This document shows, piece after piece, positions 10,813-22,440 of a stretch of 64,000 nucleotides of DNA. Source of the DNA: Euonymus europaeus (lineage: Eukaryota > Streptophyta > Magnoliopsida > Celastrales > Celastraceae); contig OY756965.1 in assembly GCA_963580455.1 (NCBI GenBank), forward strand, positions 21,116,902 through 21,180,901. The letters are read 5' to 3'. The stretch's first letter is position 1, and each line of letters begins with the position of its first letter. Under the pieces are notes generated by a model, which had not been told where the DNA came from, did not search any database, and was given only the letters and a program-made list of their open reading frames with translations. Position numbers and translations under genes: made by a program.

Positions 10813-13232
10813 TATGAGGGATGTTCAACGGAGATTCTTATCTTCTCTTATCTTACTAAGGTTTGTAAATATATATTTCAATTACTTGTGGTCCAAGAAG
10901 ATTGAGTGGTCGGTTTTGACAAGCAATTTGATGTTTTTCACAAGTTGTGGCCGTCACTTGTCAATCAAGGACCATTTTGTGACAGCCAAAGATGAGGTGA
11001 CACCCTGACATGCCATTTGTGGTGTCGGTCGAGTTAAATACAGACAAGGAAAAAAGATATTTTTTTGTATGATTGTAGGGCTGGTGGCTGTCTCAAAAAT
11101 CAAAATCCTTGGTTATTAGAAATTTAGAATCGAAGGAGGATTCCTCGAGTTTTTCACATATCAAAAGGCTTTTTCGTCCAAACATTTATGGGTGAAAGCT
11201 CCATCTCATGCTCAATTTAAGTTGCAAGGTCAAAAGACCAAATAATAACATTTGGGCCAAGAACATATCATTGGTCTCAAAACTTGGTTGAAAATTTCCA
11301 AGTTCCAACGCTAGCCAAGCTACTTCCTTGGGCCGAATTGTTCAAGATTTGTCTAAGTGTGCCAAATATAATCCAATGGCTCGTACTAGAGACTTATCCT
11401 TTTTTTAATCCAGCCCTGCTCGGCCCGAGCTCAATAGGGCCTAAAGGACAATAACCCGAGCTCGAGCCTGTTCAAGCAGTTCCAAGCAAACTTTGACCCT
11501 GTTTATTTCAGAGCTCTATCACTCATACTCTCAGACACTCTCAGTTTTTACGTTTTACGAGAGAGTATACTCTATGAAACATACTCTCATCCAAACGGAC
11601 CCTTTGTCTTTTTGTAAATCCTTGATCGAGACTGTTCGAAATATTCCGCTGTAGTTGTATTGCATTCTATGACTTGTATTTAATAACTGCTACAAAACTT
11701 TAATTTGCCCATGTTCATATATAATAACCACAGCAAATGTTACTAGCTTGCAGTCTAATTGACCACGGGTAAGTGGGTAACACTGCTTTGATCACAGTTC
11801 TAGCGAAATTTATAAGCGCGGAAAGATTTTTAAGCGCAGTTTATTAACTAAAACCATTGGTAGATTTGATTAAAATTCATCTTCCATAACCGCGGCAAAC
11901 GTTTTAATCGCGGATTATCGACTAATTAAAACTGGTGGTAGACTTGACTAAAATTCAACTCTCATGAACGCTTGTATTAATTACAAAAACTGCAGGTAGA
12001 TTTGAAATTTAATTTTTATTAACTGTTTTTGTTTATAATCGGCCCTTCAAAGAATAATGCTTGAGATATCTAATTAAGGCTATCCAAATATGATCCCAAT
12101 CCAAAGAGAATGCAAAACTAGCCATATAAGCACACGATGTATGTGCCTTCTCATAAATTGTTTAAAACCTGAGAAACCCTCTCATAATTCACCCACCTTG
12201 TATGAAATGGTGAAACTCTAGTTGAAGTAAGCCAATTTTTTTTTTACAAATTATTGGCTTCTAAACTTTGGGAGTATCAGGACATCTTAGTTCCGTACCC
12301 ATGATCACCAAAAGGTGTTAATTACCTCTTACTATTTTAGAAGGCAGTGCTTTCACAATTTGGATCTAATTCAGCTATCATAGTGTGACATGTTGGGTAA
12401 AGATTTTTTCGCGTATAAAAAAATAGAGCATCCACATGATTTTATGATATTGTGAATTCGTGTGGATTTGCTAGTTGGGAGGTGTTGATAAAAAATGTAA
12501 CGATATAATTTGAAGATCTCTTAGACGAATTGACTAGGTTGAAACAGTCTTGTTATATAGTAAATCACACTAAAAGGTTTAGAAATCTATATGGTGATTA
12601 GAGTTGAAGATCAAACTTAAATGAGTATCTACATTTGAGGTCTTAATCCAAATCTAAGGACAGGAGGATCACAATCGTTATCCGACCAAACCCTAAAAAT
12701 TCAAGAACGATGAAGAGGAAAAAGTTAGACAAGTTAAAAAATAGAAAAACTTTGATGTACGCATGATTGTCTGAATTTCCATCTAAATCGTAAGATTTTT
12801 GAAAATCTGATTTTAAAAAAACATATTGAAAATAAAACATTTGCCTAATAAACATCTTACGGAGATAAATAATGTTGGGAAGGAGCAAGTTGAAAAAAAA
12901 AAACATTTTATTGAAAATCTCACACGCGTTTCATGATTTGGATCACGGGACCAGAACCCACAGGAGGATAAACATTCCCCGTCCAACACGAATGAAATGA
13001 CGTAAGTGACCCCAAGATGCCGTTGTTATTCTTACCGAAATAGCGTGTCCGGTCCAAGAAAAAAGAAAGAGATACGGACTGGTCCTCCTCCATCCTTCCA
13101 TGTAATTTCACCATTATACCCCTTCGTGAATCACTAAAGTCATGAAGTGCTCCAGAAGTTTCGTGGACAATGTCGTAAATTGAATAACTGATATTTCTCA
13201 GTAGTTGCACGCACAACTTGTTTACTTTCCTT
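10813..13232. other. Intergenic region between CXE3 and the BPS1-like gene
   Basis: About 2.4 kb with no supportable gene. It starts with the CXE3 promoter, shared with CXE2. A small MITE lies at 11495-11602. Positions 11640-12060 repeat CCGCGGCAAAC/AGCGCGG words in an AT background and resemble the CACTA-like subterminal region upstream of CXE1, but without a CACTA end. The remainder is AT-rich, and the open frames at 12643-13216 (minus strand) show no family features. Confidence 0.45.
11495..11602. mobile_element. Short MITE-like inverted repeat element
   Basis: The left end GACCCTGTTTATTTCAGAG pairs with the right end, which reads GGGTCCGTTTGGATGAGAG on the minus strand, giving about 19-bp imperfect terminal inverted repeats around a 108-bp body. 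A TTT occurs on each side and may be the target duplication. This is the 'GTTTGGATGAGAG' class of tiny plant MITEs. It has no coding content. Confidence 0.5.
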
Positions 13233-13240
13233 TATAAATT
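13233..13240 (+). promoter_or_regulatory. Probable TATA box of the BPS1-like gene
   Basis: TATAAATT lies about 80 bp before the ATG at 13317. The start codon has a strong context (GCCACCATG). Assigned from position and consensus only. Confidence 0.45.
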
Positions 13241-13316
13241 AAACCGCTGCCGCCGACTGTATCCTGAACACCTTTGACTTCCGTTTTCCTGGAAAATCTC
13301 CATTTCTCCGGCCACC

Positions 13317-14357
13317 ATGTACCTTACTGAGATCTCAAACTTTTCTTCTACCTTTTCACTTTTCAAGAAGACCAAAGCCAAAATTGGCACTGATGACGGA
13401 TTGAATTTCATTTCTCAATCCTTCGACGAATCTCTTCTGCGTCGCCTCAAGACTCTCGATCCGCCGTCTGTCAGCTTGTCCTGGCTCTCCAGAGCCGTCG
13501 ATTTCCTCTCCTTTGTACATTCGGAAGCGAAAACGCTCGTGTCACGCGTTGAAGTCTCTTGTTCTGACGAGTCGTTGGCTATCTATCTAGAAGATTCTGC
13601 TAAAGTTTTAGATATCTGTAATTTTATTTCGTCTGAGATCGAACAATTACGCCACCGTCGTCTTTCCGTCGACTTTGCGATTCATCTGTTGACCAAGTCA
13701 GATTCAGGCTGTAATCCGGAGACTCTGCGTCGGAGCAGGGACTCGCTTTCTAGTTTGGTGAATCGTGTTGGTTCTCCGGAGGGTAAGAGGCGTAGTTTTG
13801 GGATCGGGAGCGACGGCGTCGAGTATTTGGTGAAGGAGTTGGCTCTGCGGCTTGATAGTTCGCCACGTGGAAAGATCTCTAGCGTAGGTAAGCTTGTCCG
13901 TCGCACGATCTACGCAGTCGGATTGGTTACGGTGTTCGTCACGGGAGTTGTCGTAGCCGCTCTCCACAGATCAACTGAGCTTATCTCCGTGCGCGTTCCG
14001 GCCGAATTTAGTTGGGCTGAAGAGGTCCACGGTCTCGACTCAGCGATTTCCACCGAGTTGACCCGGCGGTTCGGTGATAAGGAGGAAAAGAAAGCGCATT
14101 TTAGCGAGGTTGATGAGGTGGAGAGTCGCATAAAAGAGTTATGTGACGTCCTTGATGACGTTACTAGAGGAGGAAACGAGGGAGAAAATGTCAAAGAGCG
14201 CGTTAACGTGACCGTTAAGAAGTTGGAAATGGCGACAGAGGTATTAACGGAAGAATTAGATCGTTTAAGTAACGGCGTTAATGTGATGTTCCATACTGTT
14301 TTGAGTAATAGAAACGGCATGTTGGGAAATTGGAGAAAGAGCTTTAGGAAGATATGA
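13317..14357 (+). CDS. BPS1-like (BYPASS1/DUF793-type) protein
   Basis: A single uninterrupted frame of 346 aa, close to the roughly 350 aa typical of plant BYPASS1-like proteins. Family-like features: an N-terminal helical region with SVSLSWLSRAVDFLSFVHSE (about 51-70), a LEDSAKVLDICNFISSEIEQL block (91-111), a basic segment before RRTIYAVGLVTVFVTGVVVAAL (about 195-216), which may be a membrane segment, and a charged C-terminal helix (about 265-335) ending in a basic tail. BPS1 in Arabidopsis represses production of a root-derived mobile signal that arrests the shoot; whether this relative does the same cannot be told. Absence of introns fits the family. Neighbouring genes give no further hint. 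A related UPF0496-type protein is the main alternative. Confidence 0.7.
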   Translation: MYLTEISNFSSTFSLFKKTKAKIGTDDGLNFISQSFDESLLRRLKTLDPPSVSLSWLSRAVDFLSFVHSEAKTLVSRVEVSCSDESLAIYLEDSAKVLDICNFISSEIEQLRHRRLSVDFAIHLLTKSDSGCNPETLRRSRDSLSSLVNRVGSPEGKRRSFGIGSDGVEYLVKELALRLDSSPRGKISSVGKLVRRTIYAVGLVTVFVTGVVVAALHRSTELISVRVPAEFSWAEEVHGLDSAISTELTRRFGDKEEKKAHFSEVDEVESRIKELCDVLDDVTRGGNEGENVKERVNVTVKKLEMATEVLTEELDRLSNGVNVMFHTVLSNRNGMLGNWRKSFRKI

Positions 14358-17300
14358 TGCTAAAAGTTATATCATTGCCTTGTAATTGTTGTCTTCCATG
14401 GTATACTGATCGCTTTACAATGAGAAATGATACGAGTTTTATATTATTCTCAAGAATAAAAATCAAACTAACACATTGTGTTTTAATTATTGATCTCTAT
14501 TTATATGTCCAACACTTTAAATTAATTATTTTAAATAAAATATTATCTCTAAAATATTTTGGTAATTAGGGTTTCAGCGGATCACTAGCGGGTCACTATC
14601 AGAGAAAATATGTACATAAATATTACTTACACAATACTCATGTTGTGTTCTTACAATTCTACACTGGGTCACATTCTTGATTATTTATAAAATCAATTGT
14701 GTCAGTAACTCAAGTGCTCAGAGAAAATATGTACATAAATATTACTTACACAATACTTCTTACAATTCTATATTGGGTCACATTCTCGATTATCCATAAA
14801 ATTAATTGTGTCAGTAACTCAAGTGCTACATGTATATGAAGTTAATCCAATATAATGCAATTATGCTTCTTGAGAACATTGGGAAACATGTAAAAAACTT
14901 TGATTCTTTAAATAATTTAGTGAAACTTGTTAGTTTTTACATGTGTTCCTAATGTTATGATTGCTCAATTTTCGATTGATTTAGCTTACTCTCTTTTCAT
15001 CATTTGCATTTCTAAAATGGCGCCTAAGGCAGTTCTTTAGGGGCAAGTAATTTAAAGAACATCAATGGCGCTTTCTGGTATGCCAACTCATATGAGATAA
15101 CATCTGAGGATTTCGCATGTGAGCACCAAATGTAGTGATGCTTAGCCTAACCAAATCACTTTCTTATGAGTTGACAATGAAACACTAAAGCTAAGGCTAA
15201 CCAAACTTTTGTTCAATCAATTCAAATATTCAAGAATTTACAGGTAGCTCAAAAAAATACGTATGTGTTTGGAATTTGACTACTTGGTTTGTATTTTATA
15301 ACAATTTTTATACACAAGACTCCTAGTAAGACTCTTGCAGTAAAAAGAATCGGAGACAATCAATATATAAGTAGATTTTTTCTCTAGATTTAATATTATA
15401 TGTGGAGAGACTATTGTCCAGATCAGAATTTACGACCTCTACCTATGGAACTCAATCACTGGTTAAACTGTAAATTCCAAAATGATTCAAGCCACGAAGG
15501 GCTTGTGACCTGTGGGTTGGAATCCCACTCCCCATGCTTACTCACAAAACAAAGAAAGAAATAACACAATAACAATTAACCGAATTTGCCCCCTTGGAAG
15601 CATGGCTTGCCACAAGGGTAAAGGGATCCTTCAAAGAATCACTTTTTCAGTTTGGTACCCGAACGAAAACTTACCTGAGCAGACAAGTTGGTTAGGTTGC
15701 TGCCATAAAAATAAAAAAAAGTTTGTTCTAAGATTGGAAAGAGCATTTAAGAATATCTTGTTTTTTACAACTAAAACCCAAAGACAAAGTGGATGCCCAA
15801 CTCACCAAATTCTTTTTGCCAGAGACTGGATGGATATTTCCAACGTTGCCTTCTGTTCTCCATTAAAATATACTCACTTCTCAAGCAAAAGAAAGATACT
15901 TCGATTTGATCCATAGAGAAACAAAAATATATAGATAGACAGAGAAATGGTTTAACAGTTGCATACTCTCATCGTAGAGCAAAACAGTCGCCTCACCTAT
16001 TGTCTTCAAAATTCCTTTTCCTTCATCTTGGACTTTACAACAAGAATTCTAGGTCTCAATAACATACATTCTAACTAATTAAACAGCTTTGTGATACAAT
16101 AACTTACACGAAACTAGTATGATACTAGCTGACACAACAAGGTACTAGTAGTACTCTATGGATTTGATACCTGTTGTTACAGAAAAATTGGAATTTATAA
16201 GCTGCTATTCTGAAGTGATTGTGTGGAACATCTGTATCCAGCCATCTCAGAGTTCAATATCTTGCCAAGGGAACCATATTGCAGGCGGACATTCTCACCA
16301 CTGCCCACAATCTTTAGCGAATACCTGCAAGAAAATGAGAGAAAAATGGCTCATATTCTGCATTATCTTTTCTCTTCTTTTACTCTTTTACACAACAAAT
16401 TTCGGATGCTAGTTGAACAAGCCATTAGTATTGTTGTTGTTATTATTATTTGAGAAACTAAAAAAAGAAAATGAGATTGGGCAATAGTGGGGTGCTGCCC
16501 ATGTACAAGAGAAAGATAGCCAAATAACAAGTTACATAAGACTATTATGACATCTGGTAGAACATTTCCATCTGTATAACTTTTTAACCAATTGGAATAG
16601 CCAGGTAAATAATCTTCATACATGAGGCTCCCGCAGTAGAGGCAGCTCGGGGAATGGCAGATGTATGGAATCTAAATTTATGACTTTGCCATTAGGTCAA
16701 GGTTTGCCCTTGAGCTTAGGCACTCAATTAAACGAAATACAAATCTTATCATACAAATGTTATTAAAAGGTGTGCTGTTTTATAATTGAAAGAAAGTAGA
16801 TCTGCCAAACTTACCAGCCATTGGGGCATTGGGAGGTGATTATTCGAACTGCCATGTTGTTAATTCTACATGTCAATTCAAGAGGAAAAATAACATAACA
16901 ATAAAGAAAAAAAGAAAGATATTACTCTGGTGAGTGGTGGAGCAAGGAGTCGTTTAAGCAAGCACTATGATTCCAGTGGTTTGGGATGATCCAGTAATCC
17001 AGCAAGGCATCAACCAGGGCCTCTGTTTTTCTGAAAGCCAATCAGGGCTCTGTTTTTTCTGAAAGCCTACCAGCTACCACAGTGAAATTTCAATCCCACA
17101 CATTAAAATATGATGGCATGTGCAAAATAAAAGTTTATATGTGCTTCTAGAACCATATGTCCAATATTTTAGTGGTGATCGGGATATTTAAACTACGATT
17201 GGAGTAATCATACTGCCTCACACGGCTCACGACTTCTGCATTAACAAAATTCCACCCTCAATTCATCCCGGGCTTCTGATGAGTCACCTACATGAGCATT

Positions 17301-17963
17301 GCATTATTGAACTTGAATAAAACATGCCACGCTGGAGATATCATAGCATGGAAATGTACGTGACCAGCAACTTGAATTTTTTATGGAAATTTTGACAGAT
17401 CAAGCTCTCCCTGCCAGAACTAGTGACACCTACAAACACACAATGTAAACCCTCATTTAAAATTCTTAAGAAAGAAAAGGTGGGAGAAAGTGATCCAAGA
17501 AGCCCATAAGCGACAAAAACAGTGGAGAACACAGTACAAATAAGAGATGTATTTGAAATTTCCACCAATTTTTTTTCTAAGTTTCTGATTTACAGCTATA
17601 TTGTTTGACAGTCATTCAAATATGTATCAAATTGTGCATCAGCCGACATTTCTCATGAATCAAGACTCTTTAAGGGATGAAAAGGAAAAGTTACTACAAT
17701 TTTTAACTGATGATTTTAAACCAAGGAGGAGTGTTAGCATCCATTTACGAGCACTAATCATTTAAAGTGCGAAGTAAATCAAAATGATAGTAAAACACCT
17801 GACATAATTAGACAGATCAGGAAGCAAGATGCAAGATTCTGTCTCATCTCATCATAAACTAACTTCATGGAACAATAAATACACCGGCCTGCCCATTACA
17901 GATGTCAGCATAAATCACGATAAAATAAACAAACACTTAGGATTTGTTGGAAACGTATCAATT
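14358..17963. other. Intergenic region, mostly 3' of XRCC2
   Basis: About 3.6 kb between convergent genes with no gene I can support. It holds a tandem duplication at 14599-14827 and a short one near 17010-17070 (two copies of GGGCTCTGTTTTTTCTGAAAGCC-like sequence). On the minus strand 16320-16190 keeps an open stretch of about 40 codons preceded by an AG; it could be a 3' UTR exon or a decayed gene piece, but I recognise no family. Confidence 0.4.
14599..14827. repeat. Tandem duplication, two units of about 110-119 bp
   Basis: The unit starting TCAGAGAAAATATGTACAT at 14599 recurs at 14718 and both end ...GTCAGTAACTCAAGTGCT. The second unit lacks about 11 bp (CATGTTGTGTT region) and has a few substitutions. 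It is non-coding and lies just beyond the 3' end of the BPS1-like gene. Confidence 0.8.
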
Positions 17964-20900
17964 TCAAACAATGAGTAGGCCTCTCCTCACATCTTTCACA
18001 ACAAATTTGTCCACAAAGCTCAGTGGTGGAAGTAGCCACTCTAAAAAAAAGATGGACTGATTTTGGTGTTTATGGAGAAAGAGATGATCATCTGTAATAC
18101 AATAAATAATAACATATAAATTCACAGATTAAAGAAGTATTACATTTGCTCAATATAGGAGCTAAGAATTTGCAATGATTTAATATTACAAAAATTAAAA
18201 ATTGAACCTGTTGCTCGTACAATTATTCTGTGCGTAACAAAAGACTGCAAGAAAAAGGAATAATAAAAGGATTCCATCAGAAACTTTAATGATGGAGGAT
18301 TGTTCCAACAATATTAAGAAAAGGTTTCTCTAAACCTAGCAGCTTGGCTCATGGTCATGGGGTAGCAAATTATTCATACTACTGCTCATATTGCGAAAGC
18401 ACATTTCTGATAACAAGTCCTTGCCAATCCAACATGATATCTGATCCAAGCAAGTAAATGGTGGTGAACTAATTCCTACAGCTGTGATTTAGTACGAAAC
18501 AATGTGAAGTATTATTCATCATGACTGTTGTAATGATACTATTATTCCTTTAATTGACTTGTCTTCACAGGTGCATGAGAAAATACGAAGGCACGGTCTA
18601 ACCGAAATTTTTTGCACAATGCCCCAAGGCCAGAAAGATTTTAACAGTAAGAATTGCCAGTTGTTTACACATAAGTTGTTATCCATTGATGATTGTCATT
18701 TAACATGGCATTTCACATAGCTCTACAATCAGATGCGCCATAAATGCACTGTCACCAAACCAAATTATCTTGTTCGACTTTCGATCCAGCATGAAAAATG
18801 CTTTGCCTTTCGCAACCAAAATCCACTGGAAGTAAAGGATAGCATGGCAACATAAAAAATAAAAAATAAAAAATAGTGCTTGACTAATATTGAAAAGCTG
18901 AGATCGAAAAGTGAGCCGTAGATAATTGACTATGCACTTCCACAAAAAGAATACATCTAATATGTACTTAGCATAAGCCACTAACTTTGAAACGTTACCT
19001 GCCAGACAGATGGCATATACTCACGATGGAGAAATTTTCGTGAATTACTTATTATATCTGGCGAAGACAAATTTTTGGGGGTCCTGTAAGAAGGAAATGC
19101 AATAAAATGAGCAAAACAAGAGAGTTGTGTAAAATGCAAAAAAAAAGAGTATTTGTTTGGGATATGAGAATGTGCAAATGGAGGGTATTGTAAAGTATCT
19201 TTTTCTTATCCCATAATGAAAAGTATGGTCAGTGAATGAGCAACTTGTGTGTAAATAGTTGTTTTAAAATGTTTCAAGATGGAAATTGTTAAAATGAATG
19301 AGCAACTAAAAGAGAAAAAAAATTTGGCTGCCTCTTGGAATCTCACCTTTTGGCTTCAGTGGTTGAAAATTTATCCCCTACAATGGTTGCTTTTGTGGAA
19401 AAAACAAGCATGGGATGCACCATCAGAAGCCTTTTAATCTCCATAACAACAGTTTCCCACAAATTTTGGAGAGAGAGCGATTTCCTATATGCCAAACATG
19501 ATGAAGCTGTGAAAGATCAATTTTATCATGCAAATGAACTTAAGAAATGGCTACACGTGGGACTCAAATGTTAATTTAAACAATAAATGACCACAGTCAG
19601 CACATGCTCATTCTATATTGAGCCATAAAAAAACGTGGAAAAAAATGAACTGTAGATAGAAACCCAAATATTAGGGGCATAAATAAATAACAATTATTAT
19701 AAAAAGATGGATGCAAAGCAGACAAAAAGCTCTGGCTTAATAGATCATGATAATATGAAACAACCATGTGAAAATAATCTCACTGTGATGTAGCCTTAAT
19801 AAAGAGACCGAGCAAATTGCCAATCTAATTTATAGGAAGGATTTGACCTTAATCCATTGTCTTATGATGATGCATATTCAGATGGTAGCACGCAGCACAG
19901 GCAACAAAGGAATTTAAAATTATGTTTTAAACTCATGCGTGGGTCTAAGATACTTGCAATAAATTTCGTCTAATAGTCTTATTTGATATGTTCTTTTGGG
20001 AATCAGTGTATATCATATATTCTTCCTTATTTTCACATTGCTTACATAAACGTGAAAAAACTAACAGTATATGCTAATGAATTAGGAATTCTAGTACATA
20101 TTGAAAGAGTTATTGATAAGAACCCACTCCCCAAGGCCCAACTCCAGCCCATGCTCACATAGACCGAGTTGTTCCCAAGGCCTAGAGGCTGGTCGAGCAC
20201 CCGCTCACGGGCCGGCCACTGCCCCTAAAACCTTGGGCAATAGGTGAGGCCCATACCCCACCTTATCAACTGCACCAGCTCCACCACATATTTCGATGTG
20301 GGACTCTATCAATACCCTCCACTTGAACACCAACGCCCACGTTGGTCGAGCACCATGGCCGAGCACTCCGGCAGGGCGCACCCCCCGTTGCTCGAGCACC
20401 ATGGCCGGCCACTCCGCAGGGGCTGGGCCAAGAGTTAGGATCGACAAGGCTCCGATACTTTTGATAAGAACCCACTCCCCAAGGCCCAACTCCAGCCCAT
20501 GCTCACATGGACCGAGCTGTTCCCAAGGCCCAGAGGCTGGTCAAGCATCCGCTCACGGGCCGGCCACTGCCCCTAAAACCTTGGGCAATAGGTGAGGCCC
20601 ATACCCCACCTTATCAAGTGCACCAGCTCCACCACATCTTTCGATGTGGGACTCTATCAGTTATGAAGAAGGAAAAATAGCAGGAACACCAAAACACCTT
20701 GTAACATGACAGAAAATGCAGAATTAGAAATAAGCATTTCAACAATTCAATGAATTAAGTACCTGCCATTAATCCCAGGTGGCAAAGATGTCAAATTTCT
20801 GTCAACCCAATGAAGAGCTCCAATGCTGGTGAAAATAATTTGCAGAAACAAAGGATTTAATTGACGAAAATGGGATAGAAAACTGCATTAATCAACAAAC

Positions 20901-22440
20901 ATGCCCATGCAAAGATTCTTTTTATGCATATATTGTATAAACTATTCTATTACTGAAAATTTAAGTCATTGCACTGCAATTATGATTCATTCAACATCAT
21001 ATAAAAAATTTCATTAGAAACTTCCACGCAAGATCCTGCTTGAAAAACTATGTTCTTGGAGAAAAAATATCCCACACAACAAAAAAAGCAACACTTCCAA
21101 TGCCAGCCAGGCAGAACATGTCGTTTAAAGTTTACCTAGTCAAGCTAAAATAAAAATAGATTAAAAATTAACTAATGAAGAGAAATCTACGAAATGATAT
21201 ATTTAAATAATACTTGAGAGAGCAGCAAACCCATCAATCATTAGGAAATGAACACCAACTCCTTGAGCCTCCTTTTCCTTTCGGAACAAATGATGAAGAG
21301 TCTAGCCCAAAAAAGTAGAAGTTAAAATAAAAGTCTTCTGAAATCAAAGCAAACTCTTTTCAGGAAGTACCTGATTTACAAGAGCCACAAGTACTGTCAT
21401 AAAGTTCTTCTGGAGCAATTCATGCATGCTCCAGAAGCCAGGTAACAGGATGAATACAGATACAAAAATTGGAAGCATTCTGTGATACTCGTCAAATTCA
21501 CTGACTAAGTAACCAAACACACCTTAAGAGCGGCAAGAAACTCGAAACTATCATAGCACTGAATGTACAGAAACCGCCTCATGCAGGTAGCAAATAATTG
21601 ATCATTGTAGGCAGTACTTGGTCTCCTCTCTGAGTCACCTTTTTTCATATCAACGTCATTCTTCTCACGCGGTTCTTCCATAGATGATTCTAGTCATATT
21701 ACAACCAAATTTTCATGTGTCAACACATCCATTCCCTCATTTACTGCATAACTAAAGCCATATATATCATGAGATAATTTTTAGATGCAAACAAGACAGG
21801 TTTATTGATCCACTCCAACCTTCCCTATGCATAGCAAACAATGAATATAAACTTATAATCTTCACAATGGAAACGACATGAGAGATAACTGCATTTGACA
21901 ATGCACTACGTCATGTGAAACAGCTCTCCATGAAAAATAATCAAACGGCACCCATGTAGGTGGAGAATCAAAGACATGAATCAGGTGTTAAAGTATGCAA
22001 GAAGGCAGTCGCATACAGCCATTACATACCAGTTGCTTCAGCAATCCTATGCTTCAGCATTTCGGCAAGACGCGAAACGTCGAATCGACAGTCCAAGTCG
22101 ATGAAGGCCACCAAACGCTCCAATCCTCCGTAGTGAACTCCGTTCCACTCCTTAGGAAGAATGCAAGTGATTGCAGCCTATAAATACAAATGCAATCTAT
22201 TACAAATACATAATTTAATTCAATCAAAAGCGGACTCGCAAAAGAGGAGATCTATAGATTGACCTGAATGAGGATGTGAGTTTTAGCTGACGGAGAGGAG
22301 CCGACAAGCTCGACCACATTGCCGATGCGTAAAGGGATTCTGTGAAGAGGAGGAAGCAGCAAGAAAGGCCTCTCTTTCAAAACCCTCGAAAGCATATCCT
22401 TCGCGCTCTCGTCCCCGTCGATCCATCCCTGGACCGCCAT
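17964..22440 (-). CDS. XRCC2: DNA repair protein XRCC2 (RAD51 paralogue)
   Basis: Nine exons: 22440-22264, 22177-22030, 21689-21523, 21301-21231, 20825-20763, 19484-19347, 19083-18999, 18244-18208, 18091-17964; all junctions GT-AG and in frame, 337 aa, the usual size of plant XRCC2. XRCC2 is a RAD51 paralogue that acts with RAD51D in homologous recombination and meiosis in the nucleus. Markers: N-terminal ESAKDMLSRVL...ERPFLLLPPLHRIPLR, degenerate Walker A GSSPSAKT (47-54), Walker B LVAFIDLD (about 81-88), CMRRFLYIQCYDSFEFL, MIDGIGALHWVDR, KSLSLQNLWETVV, REYMPSVWQ then SFVTHRIIVRA, and C-terminal EWLLPPLSFVDKFVV. The ATG follows from the family N-terminus. The 1.28-kb intron between exons 5 and 6 carries a TRIM retroelement. 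The exon 4 donor is a weak GTTTGC; using GTATTA 17 bases later would shift the frame. Confidence 0.9.
20114..20311 (-). repeat. 3' LTR of the TRIM element
   Basis: The 198-bp direct repeat; in element orientation it starts TGATAGAGTCCCACATCG and ends GGGTTCTTATCA. It carries CACATATTTCG where its partner has CACATCTTTCG, plus a few transitions. Confidence 0.85.
20462..20659 (-). repeat. 5' LTR of the TRIM element
   Basis: Partner of the repeat at 20114-20311 with the same length and ends. In element orientation it precedes the tRNA-Met-like primer site, which identifies it as the 5' copy. Confidence 0.85.

Larger units (their letters stand above)
20114..20659 (-). mobile_element. Complete TRIM-type LTR retroelement in an XRCC2 intron
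   Basis: Two direct repeats of exactly 198 bp (20114-20311 and 20462-20659) flank a 150-bp core. Each repeat begins TG and ends CA, and the unit is bordered by the 5-bp duplication GTTAT (20109-20113 and 20660-20664). The repeats differ at about seven sites. Read on the minus strand, the sequence after the 5' repeat contains GTATCGGAGC (20458-20449), close to the TATCAGAGC primer site for initiator tRNA-Met, and a purine run GTGGAGGG precedes the 3' repeat, so the element is in the same direction as XRCC2. It has no coding capacity, as expected of a terminal-repeat retrotransposon in miniature. GC content is well above its surroundings. Confidence 0.85.

Noticed and set aside
12643..13216. 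Minus-strand frames upstream of the BPS1-like gene
   Set aside because: They are AT-biased and unrelated to known proteins, and the second overlaps the likely promoter of the + strand gene.
15490..15530. tRNA-like words (GGGTTGGAATCCCAC) near 15515
   Set aside because: No matching acceptor stem or A box at the right distance; not a tRNA gene and too short to call a SINE.
18700..18981. Candidate last exon of XRCC2 ending WFGDSAFMAHLIVELCEMPC
   Set aside because: In frame after exon 7, but the exons at 18244-18208 and 18091-17964 give the family sequence SFVTHR... and EWLLPP..., so this stretch is intronic.
20205..20595. Several open frames within 20205-20595
   Set aside because: They lie in the LTRs and core of the TRIM element; high GC content removes stop codons by chance.
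21371..21479. Candidate XRCC2 exon reading MLPIFVSVFILLPGFWSM...
   Set aside because: It has plausible splice sites but meets a stop in the phase set by exon 3; the exon at 21301-21231 gives the expected family sequence TLHHLF...MIDG.
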